Assembly (NCBI RefSeq): GCF_019798055.1 | Contig: NZ_JAHOPH010000003.1 | Coordinates: 115,531 to 179,530, forward strand | From: Salsipaludibacter albus | GTDB taxonomy: Bacteria; Actinomycetota; Nitriliruptoria; Nitriliruptorales; Nitriliruptoraceae | DNA: 64,000 bases | Direction: 5' to 3' | In this document: piece by piece, positions 19,731 to 27,166 of the stretch | How positions within the stretch are numbered: position 1 is the stretch's first letter | Layout: each line of letters begins with the position of its first letter | Notes under the pieces: generated by a model | Seen by the model: only the letters and a program-made list of their open reading frames with translations | Told to the model about the DNA's origin: nothing | The model's database searches: none | Translations under genes and position numbers: made by a program

Positions 19731-20810
19731 GTGCCGATCGTGGCCCACTCCGACCTGCCGGTGTTCGCCGAGCTGGCGGCGTCCGGGCACCCGGTCCTGG
19801 GCCTGGAGGAGGCGCGGTCCCAGGACATCCGGGAACTGCACGTCGGGTTGCTCAACATGATGCCCGACGCGGCCCTGCAGGTGACCGAGCACCAGTTCCT
19901 GCGGCTGGTCGGGTCCGCCAACCCGATCGTGCAGCTCTACGTCCACCCGTTCACCGTCCCGGGCCTGGTGCGTGACGACCCGGCGCGGGCCCACATCGCG
20001 AGCCACTACGAGTCGTTCGACCGGCTCGCCGACGAGGGACTCGACGCGCTGGTGGTCACCGGGGCCAACGTGTCCAACCCACGCCTGCCGGACGAGGCGT
20101 TCTGGGAGCCGCTCGGCGAGGTGATGGACTGGGCGGTCGACCACGTGACCTCGGTGCTGTGCTCGTGCCTGGCCACCCACGCGCTGCTGGAGCGGTCGCA
20201 CGGGATCGAGCGTCACCGCATGGCCACCAAGCGCTGGGGCGTGTTCCCGCACCGCGTCGTTGCGCCGGACCACCCACTGTTGGCGGGGACCAACACGCGC
20301 TTCGACGTGCCCCACTCGCGCTGGAACGAGGTGACCTCGCGGCAGGTCCGTGACGCCGGGATGCAGGTCCTCGTCGAATCGGTCGAGGGCGACTTCCACA
20401 TGGGGACGAGCGCCGACGGGATCCGCACGGTGTGGCTGCAGGGCCATCCCGAGTACGACCGGGTCAGCCTCCTCAAGGAGTTCAAGCGCGAGGTCGACCG
20501 CTACGTCATGGGTGACCTCGACCAGCTGCCGCCCTACCCCGACCACTACCTGTCGGCGTCGGCGGCACGGGTCGCGCGTGCCCACCTCGACGACGTGGCC
20601 GTGGCCCGGGAGCGCGGGACCGCGCCGCCGCCGTTCCCCGAGGAGCGCCTGTCCGCCGACCTCGACAACACCTGGACCGACACCGGCAAGGCGGTCTTCA
20701 CCAACTGGCTGGGACTGGTCTACCGCCTGACCGACCTTCGTCGCGGCGTGCCGTTCATGGACGGCGTCGACCCCGACGACCCCCTGGGCCGCCGGGACCA
20801 CCCGCCCTGA
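19731..20810 (+). CDS. metA: MetA-family homoserine O-acyltransferase
   Basis: A 359-residue MetA-type protein, about 50 longer than E. coli MetA (309). It should acylate homoserine as the first committed step to methionine. The Cys nucleophile is probably Cys146 ('VLCSCLATHALL', aligning with the E. coli CWAVQAAL site). The His-Glu pair is in 'LQGHPEYDR' (His239, Glu241). The acyl-specificity loop reads TGANVS (residues 110-115) instead of TGAPLG (succinyl) or TGAPVE (acetyl), so the donor cannot be assigned. The start is GTG with GGAGGAGGA upstream. metY follows after 77 nt; a methionine operon is clear. Confidence 0.85.
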   Translation: MPIVAHSDLPVFAELAASGHPVLGLEEARSQDIRELHVGLLNMMPDAALQVTEHQFLRLVGSANPIVQLYVHPFTVPGLVRDDPARAHIASHYESFDRLADEGLDALVVTGANVSNPRLPDEAFWEPLGEVMDWAVDHVTSVLCSCLATHALLERSHGIERHRMATKRWGVFPHRVVAPDHPLLAGTNTRFDVPHSRWNEVTSRQVRDAGMQVLVESVEGDFHMGTSADGIRTVWLQGHPEYDRVSLLKEFKREVDRYVMGDLDQLPPYPDHYLSASAARVARAHLDDVAVARERGTAPPPFPEERLSADLDNTWTDTGKAVFTNWLGLVYRLTDLRRGVPFMDGVDPDDPLGRRDHPP

Positions 20811-20887
20811 GACCCCCAGCCACGCCCAGTTCCCGACCCTCCCACCCCGACCACCCACACGACCGCCCGACCCGAGGAGCACTGCCC

Positions 20888-22153
20888 ATGCACGACGAGA
20901 CCCTGGCCATCCACGCGGGCTTCGAGCCCGACCCGACCACCCACGCGGTGGCCGTCCCGCTCTACCAGACCGTCGCCTACGAGTTCGACGACGCCCAGCA
21001 CGGCGCCGACCTGTTCAACCTTGCCGAGCCGGGCAACATCTACACCCGGATCATGAACCCGACCCAGGACGTGCTCGAGCAGCGGGTCGCCGCCCTCGAG
21101 GGCGGGGTGGCCGCGCTGGCCACCAGCTCCGGGATGGCCGCGATCAACTACTCGCTGCTCAACCTGGCCCGCGTCGGCGACAACATCGTGTCCGTCCCCC
21201 AGCTGTACGGCGGGACCTACACGCTGTTCGCCCACATGCTGCCGTCGCAGGGCATCGACGTGCGGTTCGCTGCCGACGACAGCGCCGAGGCGCTGGCCGC
21301 ACTGATCGACGACGACACCAAGGCGGTCTTCCTCGAGACCATCGGCAACCCGGCCGGCAACATCCCCGACCTCGAGTCCATCGTCGAGATGGCCCACGCG
21401 CACGGGGTCCCGGTGGTCGTCGACAACACGGTTCCCACCCCGGCGCTGTGCAAGCCGATCCAGTGGGGTGTCGACGTCGTCGTGCACTCGCTCACCAAGT
21501 ACATGGGTGGGCACGGCAACTCGGTCGCCGGGATCATCGTCGACGCGGGCACGTTCGACTGGCTCGAGCACGCCGACCGCTTCCCGCAGTTCTCCAACCC
21601 GGAGCCGGCGTACCACGGGCTGGTCTACACCGACGGGTTCGGCCCGGCCGCCTACATCGGGCGGGCCCGGACCGTCGCGCTGCGCAACACCGGCTCGGCG
21701 ATCAGCCCGTTCAACGCGTGGCAGGTCATCCAGGGGCTGCAGACCCTCCCGCTGCGGATGGAGCGCCACACCGACAACGCGTTGGCGGTCGCCCGGTACC
21801 TGCGCGACCACGACAAGGTCGAGTGGGTCCAGTACGGCGGGCTCGAGGAGGACCCGAACTTCGACCTGGCGCAGAAGTACACCGGCGGGCGCCCTTCGGG
21901 CCTGCTGTCGTTCGGCATCCGTGGGGGCTACGACGCCGGGGTGAGGTTCCACGACAACCTCGAGGTGTTCACCCGCCTGGTCAACATCGGCGACACCAAG
22001 TCGCTGGTGGCCCACCCTGCCTCCACGACGCATCGCCAGCTGGACGAGTCCGAGCTCGAGACGGTCGGGGTCACGCCCGACATGATCCGCCTGTGCGTCG
22101 GCATCGAGCACATCGACGACCTCATCGCCGACATCGAGCAGGCCCTGGCCTGA
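20888..22153 (+). CDS. metY: O-acylhomoserine sulfhydrylase (O-acetylhomoserine aminocarboxypropyltransferase)
   Basis: A 421-residue PLP enzyme of the Cys/Met family. 'LYQTVAYEFDDAQHGADLF' is the hallmark of the MetY subgroup, and the cofactor Lys is in 'VHSLTKYMGGHGNSVAG'. It replaces the acyl group of O-acylhomoserine with sulfide to give homocysteine (direct sulfhydrylation). It lies just behind metA, which supplies the substrate. ATG at 20888 has GAGGAG 9 nt upstream. A palindromic unit follows the gene. Confidence 0.93.
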   Translation: MHDETLAIHAGFEPDPTTHAVAVPLYQTVAYEFDDAQHGADLFNLAEPGNIYTRIMNPTQDVLEQRVAALEGGVAALATSSGMAAINYSLLNLARVGDNIVSVPQLYGGTYTLFAHMLPSQGIDVRFAADDSAEALAALIDDDTKAVFLETIGNPAGNIPDLESIVEMAHAHGVPVVVDNTVPTPALCKPIQWGVDVVVHSLTKYMGGHGNSVAGIIVDAGTFDWLEHADRFPQFSNPEPAYHGLVYTDGFGPAAYIGRARTVALRNTGSAISPFNAWQVIQGLQTLPLRMERHTDNALAVARYLRDHDKVEWVQYGGLEEDPNFDLAQKYTGGRPSGLLSFGIRGGYDAGVRFHDNLEVFTRLVNIGDTKSLVAHPASTTHRQLDESELETVGVTPDMIRLCVGIEHIDDLIADIEQALA

Positions 22154-22188
22154 CCGTCGCCTGACGCCTGGCCGCCCACACCCGCCCC

Positions 22189-22240
22189 CGTCGAGTGTGC
22201 GTCCTCCTCCCGCCGCCGGGACCAGGGCGCACACTCGACG
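22189..22240. repeat. 52-nt palindromic unit downstream of metY
   Basis: Perfect 13-bp arms CGTCGAGTGTGCG (22189-22201) and CGCACACTCGACG (22228-22240) flank a 26-nt C/G-rich interior. It sits between convergent metY and the QueA-like gene, so termination is possible, but there is no T-run. A second copy with the same arms and the same total length is at 40552-40603. Confidence 0.75.
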
Positions 22241-22250
22241 TGGTTGTGGG

Positions 22251-23345
22251 TCAGTCGCTCAGGAGGAGGCAGGAGTCGCCGAACTCGTGCCACAGGTAGG
22301 GGCCGGCCAGCGCGGCCGCGTAGGCCCGTGCCACCAGGTCGCGTCCGGCCACCGCTTCGAGCAGCAGGAGGTGGGACGCGCCCGGCGGGTGCCAGCCGGT
22401 CACCAGCCCCGACACCACCCGGGCAGGCCGGTCCGGGCCGAGCACGAGGTCGGTCCAGCCACGGCCGGGACGGACCATGCCCCGGTCGTCGGCGGCGCTC
22501 TCGAGCGCCCGGGTCACGGTCGTGCCCACGGCCACCACGCGGCGCCCGGCCGCACGGGCCCGGTTGACCAGGTCCGCGGTCGTCTCCGGGACGGCCCACG
22601 GCTCGGGCCGCGGCGGCTCGTCGTGGTCCTGGGACGAGACCCCGGCATGGAGGGTGACCGGGGCGAGGGTCACACCACGACTGACCAACTCCGTCACCAG
22701 CAGTGGCGAGAACGGGCGCCCAGCGCTGGCCATCTCGGCGCTCGCGCCGCCCGACACGGGGTCCCGCCCCCCGGCGGGTGGTGCCAGCCGGGCGAAGGTG
22801 GTCTGGTACGCCGCCAGGGGCCAGCGCCTCGGCGCGTGCCCGTAGGTGATCGGGCGGCCGTGGCGGGCGAGGTGGTCGGTGAGTGGCCCCGGCACGTCGA
22901 CGTCGGCCGACCACAGGCGCTGTCCACCGGTGGTCGGTCGCCCGTCGGCGGCCCGGAGCGTCACCGTCCCGCCGTGGTCCAGCCGGACCTCGGTGCCGGG
23001 GGTGGCGTCGAGGACCGGGCCGGACCCGTCCGGCAGGCGCAACTCGACGATCCAGTGGTCGGCGTGGCGGGTCGACAGGTGCACCACCACGCGGTCGTCC
23101 CCGCGGGTGCCGTCCAGCGCCGCCGGCATCGTCGGGGTCGTGTTCACGACCAACAGGTCCCCGGGGGTGAGATGCTCGCCGATCCGGTCGAAACGGGTGT
23201 GCGAGACCAGACCGGCACGCGCCACGAGCAACCGGACCCGGTCGCGGGCCACCCCGCGCTCCTCGGGTGGCCCGGTGGCCTCGCGTCCCGGCGGCAGGTG
23301 GAACGACACCGGTGCCGGCGCAGCCAGCGTGGTCCGGGCGCTCAT
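22251..23345 (-). CDS. QueA-like S-adenosylmethionine:tRNA ribosyltransferase-isomerase family protein
   Basis: A 364-residue protein similar in plan to QueA: 'LTPGDLLVVNTTPTMPAAL' near residue 60, 'YQTTFA' in place of QueA's YQTVYA, 'VTLHAGVSSQ' for the QueA VTLHVGAGTF loop, and a C-terminal 'GWHPPGASHLLLLEAVAG'. QueA transfers ribose from SAM to 7-aminomethyl-7-deazaguanine in tRNA. The key loops are altered, and no other queuosine gene is nearby. Its ATG overlaps the stop of the upstream SDR gene (ATGA). Function as a true QueA is doubtful; a related SAM-using reaction is possible. Confidence 0.75.
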   Translation of the reverse strand: MSARTTLAAPAPVSFHLPPGREATGPPEERGVARDRVRLLVARAGLVSHTRFDRIGEHLTPGDLLVVNTTPTMPAALDGTRGDDRVVVHLSTRHADHWIVELRLPDGSGPVLDATPGTEVRLDHGGTVTLRAADGRPTTGGQRLWSADVDVPGPLTDHLARHGRPITYGHAPRRWPLAAYQTTFARLAPPAGGRDPVSGGASAEMASAGRPFSPLLVTELVSRGVTLAPVTLHAGVSSQDHDEPPRPEPWAVPETTADLVNRARAAGRRVVAVGTTVTRALESAADDRGMVRPGRGWTDLVLGPDRPARVVSGLVTGWHPPGASHLLLLEAVAGRDLVARAYAAALAGPYLWHEFGDSCLLLSD

Positions 23346-24148
23346 GCGGCCACCTCCCGGCCGTCGGTGGGGGCCTCGCCGGGGGAGGGCTCGTGCGTCG
23401 CCGCCCAGTCGGCCAGGCGGTGGCGCCCACTGGGCGGGCGGGCCTCGACCAGTGCGACCAGGTCGTCGACCACGGCCTCGGGCAGGGGTCGGTCGGAGAT
23501 GTCCTCGCCGGGGTAGGCAGCCTGGTGCATGGCGGTGCGCAGGTCACCCGGGTCGATCGCGTGGACGGCGAGGTCGGGGTGCTCGACCGCCAGCACGGCG
23601 GACAGGTGGTCCAGCGCCGCCTTGCTGAGCCCGTACCCGCCCCAGCCCTCCCACGCGCCGACCGACGCGTCGCTGGTCACGTTGACCACGGTGGCGTCCG
23701 GTGCGAGGTGTGGGGCGAGGGCCTGGAACATCGCCAGTGGCGCGACCGTGTTCACCTCCAGCAGCTCGGCCAGCTCGCCCGGCGCGAGGTCCACGAGTCG
23801 GGGGAGCGGGCTGGGACCGAGCGTGCTGGCATTGTTGACCAGCAGGGCGACCGGGCCGATCTCGGCGGCGGTCTCGGCGAGCCAGCGCCGGTGGTCGGCG
23901 TCGGTCACGTCGCCGACCACGGCCCGGACGGTGCCGGTGCTCCCGGACCTTCGGACCTCGTCGACGGTGGCCAGCAGGTCGCCCTCGGTCCGGGCATCGA
24001 GCACCAGGTCCCATCCGGCGCGGCCGAGTGCGCCGGCCAGGGCGCGACCCAGTCCGCGCGAGGCCCCGGTGACGACGGCCAGGCGTCGCTCGGGGTCGGG
24101 GGGCGCGGCGTCGGTGTCGTCGGTGTGCGTGGCATGGCGGGTGGTCAC
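23342..24148 (-). CDS. Short-chain dehydrogenase/reductase (SDR)
   Basis: A 268-residue classical SDR. It shows the NAD(P)-binding 'VTGASRGLGRALAGALG', the 'NNAST' motif and the active-site 'YGLSKAALDHL' (YxxxK) with a Ser about 13 residues earlier. Starts at GTG 24148 with GAGGAG upstream. It is the first gene of a two-gene operon with the QueA-like protein, read from a SoxR-type promoter, which suggests a role in coping with redox-active compounds. The substrate is unknown. Confidence 0.88.
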   Translation of the reverse strand: MTTRHATHTDDTDAAPPDPERRLAVVTGASRGLGRALAGALGRAGWDLVLDARTEGDLLATVDEVRRSGSTGTVRAVVGDVTDADHRRWLAETAAEIGPVALLVNNASTLGPSPLPRLVDLAPGELAELLEVNTVAPLAMFQALAPHLAPDATVVNVTSDASVGAWEGWGGYGLSKAALDHLSAVLAVEHPDLAVHAIDPGDLRTAMHQAAYPGEDISDRPLPEAVVDDLVALVEARPPSGRHRLADWAATHEPSPGEAPTDGREVAA

Positions 24149-24175
24149 GGTGGCTCCTCGATCGGGTTCGGGAGG

Positions 24176-24208
24176 AACGTAGAAGTTGAAGTCAACTTGA
24201 AGTCAAGT
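24176..24208 (-). promoter_or_regulatory. SoxR-type promoter/operator of the SDR-QueA-like operon
   Basis: On the minus strand, TTGACT (24206-24201) and TACGTT (24181-24176) are separated by exactly 19 nt, the overlong spacing typical of MerR-family activated promoters. The spacer is filled by two overlapping palindromes (AAGTTGA-AG-TCAACTT at 24183-24198, ACTTGA-AG-TCAAGT at 24195-24208). These resemble the known SoxR box CTCAAGTTAACTTGAG. The soxR gene starts 56 nt away, divergently. Confidence 0.78.
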
Positions 24209-24263
24209 CGTCCGTCCGGAACACTTGCCGACAGCCCCGCACCCCCGACCCCGAGGAACCCGG

Positions 24264-24722
24264 GTGGACGCCCCACTGACCGTCAGCCAGGTGGCCGAGC
24301 GCAGCGGCTTCGCACCGTCCGCACTGCGCTACTACGAGGCCCAGGACCTGCTCGAGGCCGAGCGGACCGACGGGGGACAGCGCCGGTACCGGCGCGACGT
24401 GCTGCGCCGCCTGGCGTTCATCGCGGCCGCCAAGCACGTCGGCCTGACCCTCGACGAGATCCGTGCCGCGCTCGACCTCCTGCCCGACGGCCGGACCCCC
24501 ACGAAGCGCGACTGGCAGCGGATCTCGCGCTCGTGGCGTGATCGGCTGGACGCCGAGATCGCGGCGCTGGAGGACCTGCGCGACGGGCTCGACGGCTGCA
24601 TCGGGTGCGGCTGCCTGAGCCTGTCGTCGTGCGCGATCAGCAACCCCGACGACCAGTCGGCGCGTCGGGGACCGGGCGCGGTGTTCCTCCCCGCGCCGCT
24701 GCACCCGGACCCCGCCGCCTGA
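24264..24722 (+). CDS. soxR: Redox-sensitive MerR-family activator SoxR
   Basis: A 152-residue SoxR. The N-terminal winged helix ('LTVSQVAERSGFAPSALRYY') binds DNA, a dimerisation helix follows, and the four cysteines of the [2Fe-2S] cluster are in 'CIGCGCLSLSSC' (Cys112, 115, 117, 123), followed by the usual 'NPDD'. When oxidised, SoxR untwists promoters with long spacers. Outside enterobacteria it usually answers redox-active antibiotics rather than superoxide. The start is GTG at 24264 with CCGAGGA upstream. The adjacent divergent promoter is its likely target. Confidence 0.94.
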   Translation: MDAPLTVSQVAERSGFAPSALRYYEAQDLLEAERTDGGQRRYRRDVLRRLAFIAAAKHVGLTLDEIRAALDLLPDGRTPTKRDWQRISRSWRDRLDAEIAALEDLRDGLDGCIGCGCLSLSSCAISNPDDQSARRGPGAVFLPAPLHPDPAA

Positions 24723-24726
24723 CGTC

Positions 24727-24752
24727 CCCCCGACGTCCCGGCAGGTCGGGGG
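24727..24752. terminator. Hairpin between convergent soxR and DUF2332 genes
   Basis: Arms CCCCCGAC (24727-24734) and GTCGGGGG (24745-24752) with a 10-nt loop, followed on the plus strand by TTCCGT. It is placed 5 nt after the soxR stop. Confidence 0.7.
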
Positions 24753-24767
24753 TTCCGTCGGGGTTGC

Positions 24768-25871
24768 TCAGATCCGCCGTTGCCGAGTCGTGTCCAGCCA
24801 CCAGCCGTGCGGATGGGCGGTCGCGGTCGTGGTCTCGGCCCGGCCCCCGCCCCGCCACCGGAAGGTCGCCAGGACCGTGACGTCCAGCCCCGCCACGCCG
24901 GGTGGCCAGGGCAGGCCAGGGGTGCGGTGGGGGGACTCCAGGGCGACCAGGGTGTGGTCGCGCTCGCGGCCGACCTGGTCGAGCAGGTCGACGAACGTGT
25001 CCTGGCGCGCCACCGGCAGGTAGTTGAGGACCCACGAGGTCGTCGCGACCGGGTGCAGGTCGTCGGGGACCTCGGCGACGACCTCGACCAGGTCGGTCAC
25101 GACGTCGCCGCGTCGCACCGGCGGTGGGTCCTCGCGCGCGACCTCCACGGCGGCGCGCAGACGTTCGAAGCGCTCGAGCTCGTCGGGCCACACGCAGGCG
25201 AGCAACCAGGCGACGTCGTCCGGATCGTCGACGTGCGCGGGGGACCGGTCGATGCCCAGCCGCCACGCCACGGGCGGTGGCTCGGCCGGCAGCCATGCGG
25301 GTCCGGTCACGTCGCAGGTGACCTGCACGCCGGGCTCGCCGGCCAGCACGACCTCGCCGGCGCGGGTCGACCAGTGGTGGCTCCAGCGGTCCATCAGGAG
25401 GTTGAGCCCGGCGCTGGTGCCCAGGTCGAGCAGGCCGACCGGCCCCTCCCGCTCGGCGGTGGCCGCCACGGGCGGCAGCAGCACCGCGCTTCGGCCGACC
25501 TCGTTGGTCTGCATCGAGCGGTCGGCGACGATCTCGGCCAGGTCGTCGCGACGCGTGGCGAGGAAGTCGGTGAAGTCCCGGACGGCGGTGTTGCGTCCGG
25601 GCGCCCCGCGGTCCGGCAGGGTGGCGTAGTGACGGCCGAGCGGGTGGTCGTCACCACGCAGCAACAGGGCGTGGATGGCGGCGAACAGCAACACGGGGTT
25701 GCGCTGGGTCGACGGGGCGGCCGCCAGCAGCGCCGCCAGCTTCGGGTCGCGTGCCACCGCCAGGGACAGGTGGGCGTACAGCGGCGCCGTCTGGCGCGCG
25801 GTCGCGGCGAAGCCACGGAAGGCCGCACTGGTCGCGGCCGGGTCGAAGGCGTCGTCGTGGTGGTCCGCCAT
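24768..25871 (-). CDS. DUF2332 family protein
   Basis: A 367-residue protein matching the DUF2332 family common in actinobacteria. It has an all-helical N-terminal third ('FRGFAATARQTAPLYAHLSL'), then a SAM-methyltransferase-like core beginning 'VGLLDLGTSAGLNLLMDRW' near residue 145. A glycine-rich motif and acidic residues suggest nucleotide or SAM binding, but no activity is established for the family as far as I know. It starts 5 nt after the yajQ stop, so the two are co-transcribed. Confidence 0.82.
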   Translation of the reverse strand: MADHHDDAFDPAATSAAFRGFAATARQTAPLYAHLSLAVARDPKLAALLAAAPSTQRNPVLLFAAIHALLLRGDDHPLGRHYATLPDRGAPGRNTAVRDFTDFLATRRDDLAEIVADRSMQTNEVGRSAVLLPPVAATAEREGPVGLLDLGTSAGLNLLMDRWSHHWSTRAGEVVLAGEPGVQVTCDVTGPAWLPAEPPPVAWRLGIDRSPAHVDDPDDVAWLLACVWPDELERFERLRAAVEVAREDPPPVRRGDVVTDLVEVVAEVPDDLHPVATTSWVLNYLPVARQDTFVDLLDQVGRERDHTLVALESPHRTPGLPWPPGVAGLDVTVLATFRWRGGGRAETTTATAHPHGWWLDTTRQRRI

Positions 25872-25876
25872 CGGCC

Positions 25877-26371
25877 TCAGCGGTAGTTCGTGAAGCGCAG
25901 GGGCGCCTCGTAGTCGTTGTCGCGGACCAGCTTCTGGATGGCCTGCAGGTCGTCACGCTTCTTGCCGGACACGCGGACCTGGTCGCCCATGTTGGTCGGG
26001 GTCACCTTGAGCTTGGTCGCCTTGACGTCCTTGACGATCCGCTTGGCGAGCTCGGGGGTCAGGGTCGTCACCAGGCCGACGTCGACCCGGGTCCGGCCAC
26101 CGGAGACGGGCTGGTGGTCACCGACCTCCATGACCTTGAGGCTGACCTTGCGCTTGAGGAACTTGTCGCGCAGGACCTCGACCGCGGCATCCACGCGACC
26201 CTCGGAGTTGGACTCCACCTTGATGCCCTCGCGCTCCCCGGTCCACTCGATCACCGTGTCGGTGTCCTTGAAGTCCCAGCGCTGCCGGACCTCCCGGGCA
26301 GCCTGGTTGAGGGCGTTGTCGACCTCTTGCAGGTCGGCGCCGGCCTCGATGTCGAAGCTGGACTCGGCCAT
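25877..26371 (-). CDS. yajQ: YajQ family nucleotide-binding protein
   Basis: A 164-residue protein, the usual length for YajQ (~163). The start 'MAESSFDIEAGADLQEVDNA' and 'QRWDFKDTDTVIEW' are family signatures. It has two ferredoxin-like domains. Members bind nucleotides or tRNA, and some bind cyclic di-GMP and act as regulators. The C-terminus ends 'APLRFTNYR'. It is the first gene of an operon with the DUF2332 gene. Confidence 0.93.
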   Translation of the reverse strand: MAESSFDIEAGADLQEVDNALNQAAREVRQRWDFKDTDTVIEWTGEREGIKVESNSEGRVDAAVEVLRDKFLKRKVSLKVMEVGDHQPVSGGRTRVDVGLVTTLTPELAKRIVKDVKATKLKVTPTNMGDQVRVSGKKRDDLQAIQKLVRDNDYEAPLRFTNYR

Positions 26372-26473
26372 GACGGTTCCTGGGACGGGATGGTCGGGCA
26401 GCCTAGGCGCTGGTCGTGGCCGTGGCCCCGGGTTGGCACACCCCCCGCCGGCCAGTACCCTCCCTCCGTCCAC

Positions 26474-26555
26474 GGAGGGATGCCCGAGTGGCCAAAGGGA
26501 CCCGGCTGTAAACCGGTTGGCTTAGCCTTCGCAGGTTCAAATCCTGCTCCCTCCA
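26474..26555 (+). tRNA. trnY: tRNA-Tyr (GTA)
   Basis: Acceptor stem GGAGGGA/TCCCTCC with discriminator A at 26555. The anticodon loop CTGTAAA gives GTA. The gene has a long class II variable arm, as bacterial tRNA-Tyr does, and the T-loop is GGTTCAAATCC. CCA is not encoded (CACG follows). Confidence 0.95.
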
Positions 26556-26709
26556 CGCACGACCTCCCGGCACCACTCGCCGGGTACAACGGTGCCCGGC
26601 AACGGGTGCTCGCATCACGTCCCGGCCTCGTCGCCCCCGCGGTGGCGTCCGGCTCATCGCGAGTCGGATTCGAACCCCGGTGGGGGTGGGCGCTAGGCTG
26701 GGACATCGT

Positions 26710-26782
26710 GCCCTCGTAGCTCAGTCGGTAGAGCACATCCATGGTAAGGATGGGGTCCGCGGTTCGATTCCGCGCGAGGGCT
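26710..26782 (+). tRNA. trnT: tRNA-Thr (GGT)
   Basis: Acceptor GCCCTCG/CGAGGGC, D-arm GCTCAGTCGGTAGAGC, anticodon arm CATCC-ATGGTAA-GGATG (anticodon GGT), T-arm GCGGTTCGATTCCGC. 73 nt; CCA not encoded. Confidence 0.95.
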
Positions 26783-26894
26783 CTGGTCGCACGCTCCCGC
26801 CCCGGGGCGGCCGACGCCATCGGGCGTCGACGCCGAGCCCGGGTCTCGGGTCTCGTTTCCCGGGTCTGTTCCCCCGGAGCGTGGTGATCCGCCC

Positions 26895-26966
26895 GGCGGC
26901 GTAGCTCAGGGGTAGAGCAAGCGGCTCATAATCGCTGTGTCGGTGGTTCGAGTCCACCCGCCGCTA
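26895..26966 (+). tRNA. trnM: tRNA-Met (CAT)
   Basis: Acceptor GGCGGCG/CGCCGCT (closing G-T), D-arm GCTCAGGGGTAGAGC, anticodon arm AGCGG-CTCATAA-TCGCT (anticodon CAT), T-arm GGTGGTTCGAGTCCACC. CCA is encoded at 26967-26969. It lacks the unpaired first acceptor base of initiator tRNA, so it is elongator type; a lysidine-modified tRNA-Ile with the same anticodon is not excluded. Confidence 0.92.
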
Positions 26967-27062
26967 CCAGGACGGTCCCGGCCGACGCACCTGTCGACCG
27001 GTGGCCGCTCCGACCCAGGCGGGCCGACAAACGGCCACCGTCGGGGGCCAACGGTCTGCGGC

Positions 27063-27068
27063 TATGCT
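27063..27068 (+). promoter_or_regulatory. Candidate -10 box of tuf copy 1
   Basis: TATGCT stands ~100 nt before the tuf start. The identical hexamer is the -10 of the rplJ and rpoB promoters in this window. The -35 is not clear. Confidence 0.5.
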
Positions 27069-27166
27069 TCCCGGGCACGTTGGCAGCACGTCTGCCAGTT
27101 CACCTGCGCCACCCACGACGTTGCGTGGCGCTCGACATCGACGCCCTTCGCAGGAGGCCTTCCGAG

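Noticed and set aside
26895..26966. Initiator tRNA-fMet
   Set aside because: The first acceptor pair can form (G-T) and the stem before the anticodon loop lacks the three G-C pairs of initiator tRNA, so elongator type is preferred.
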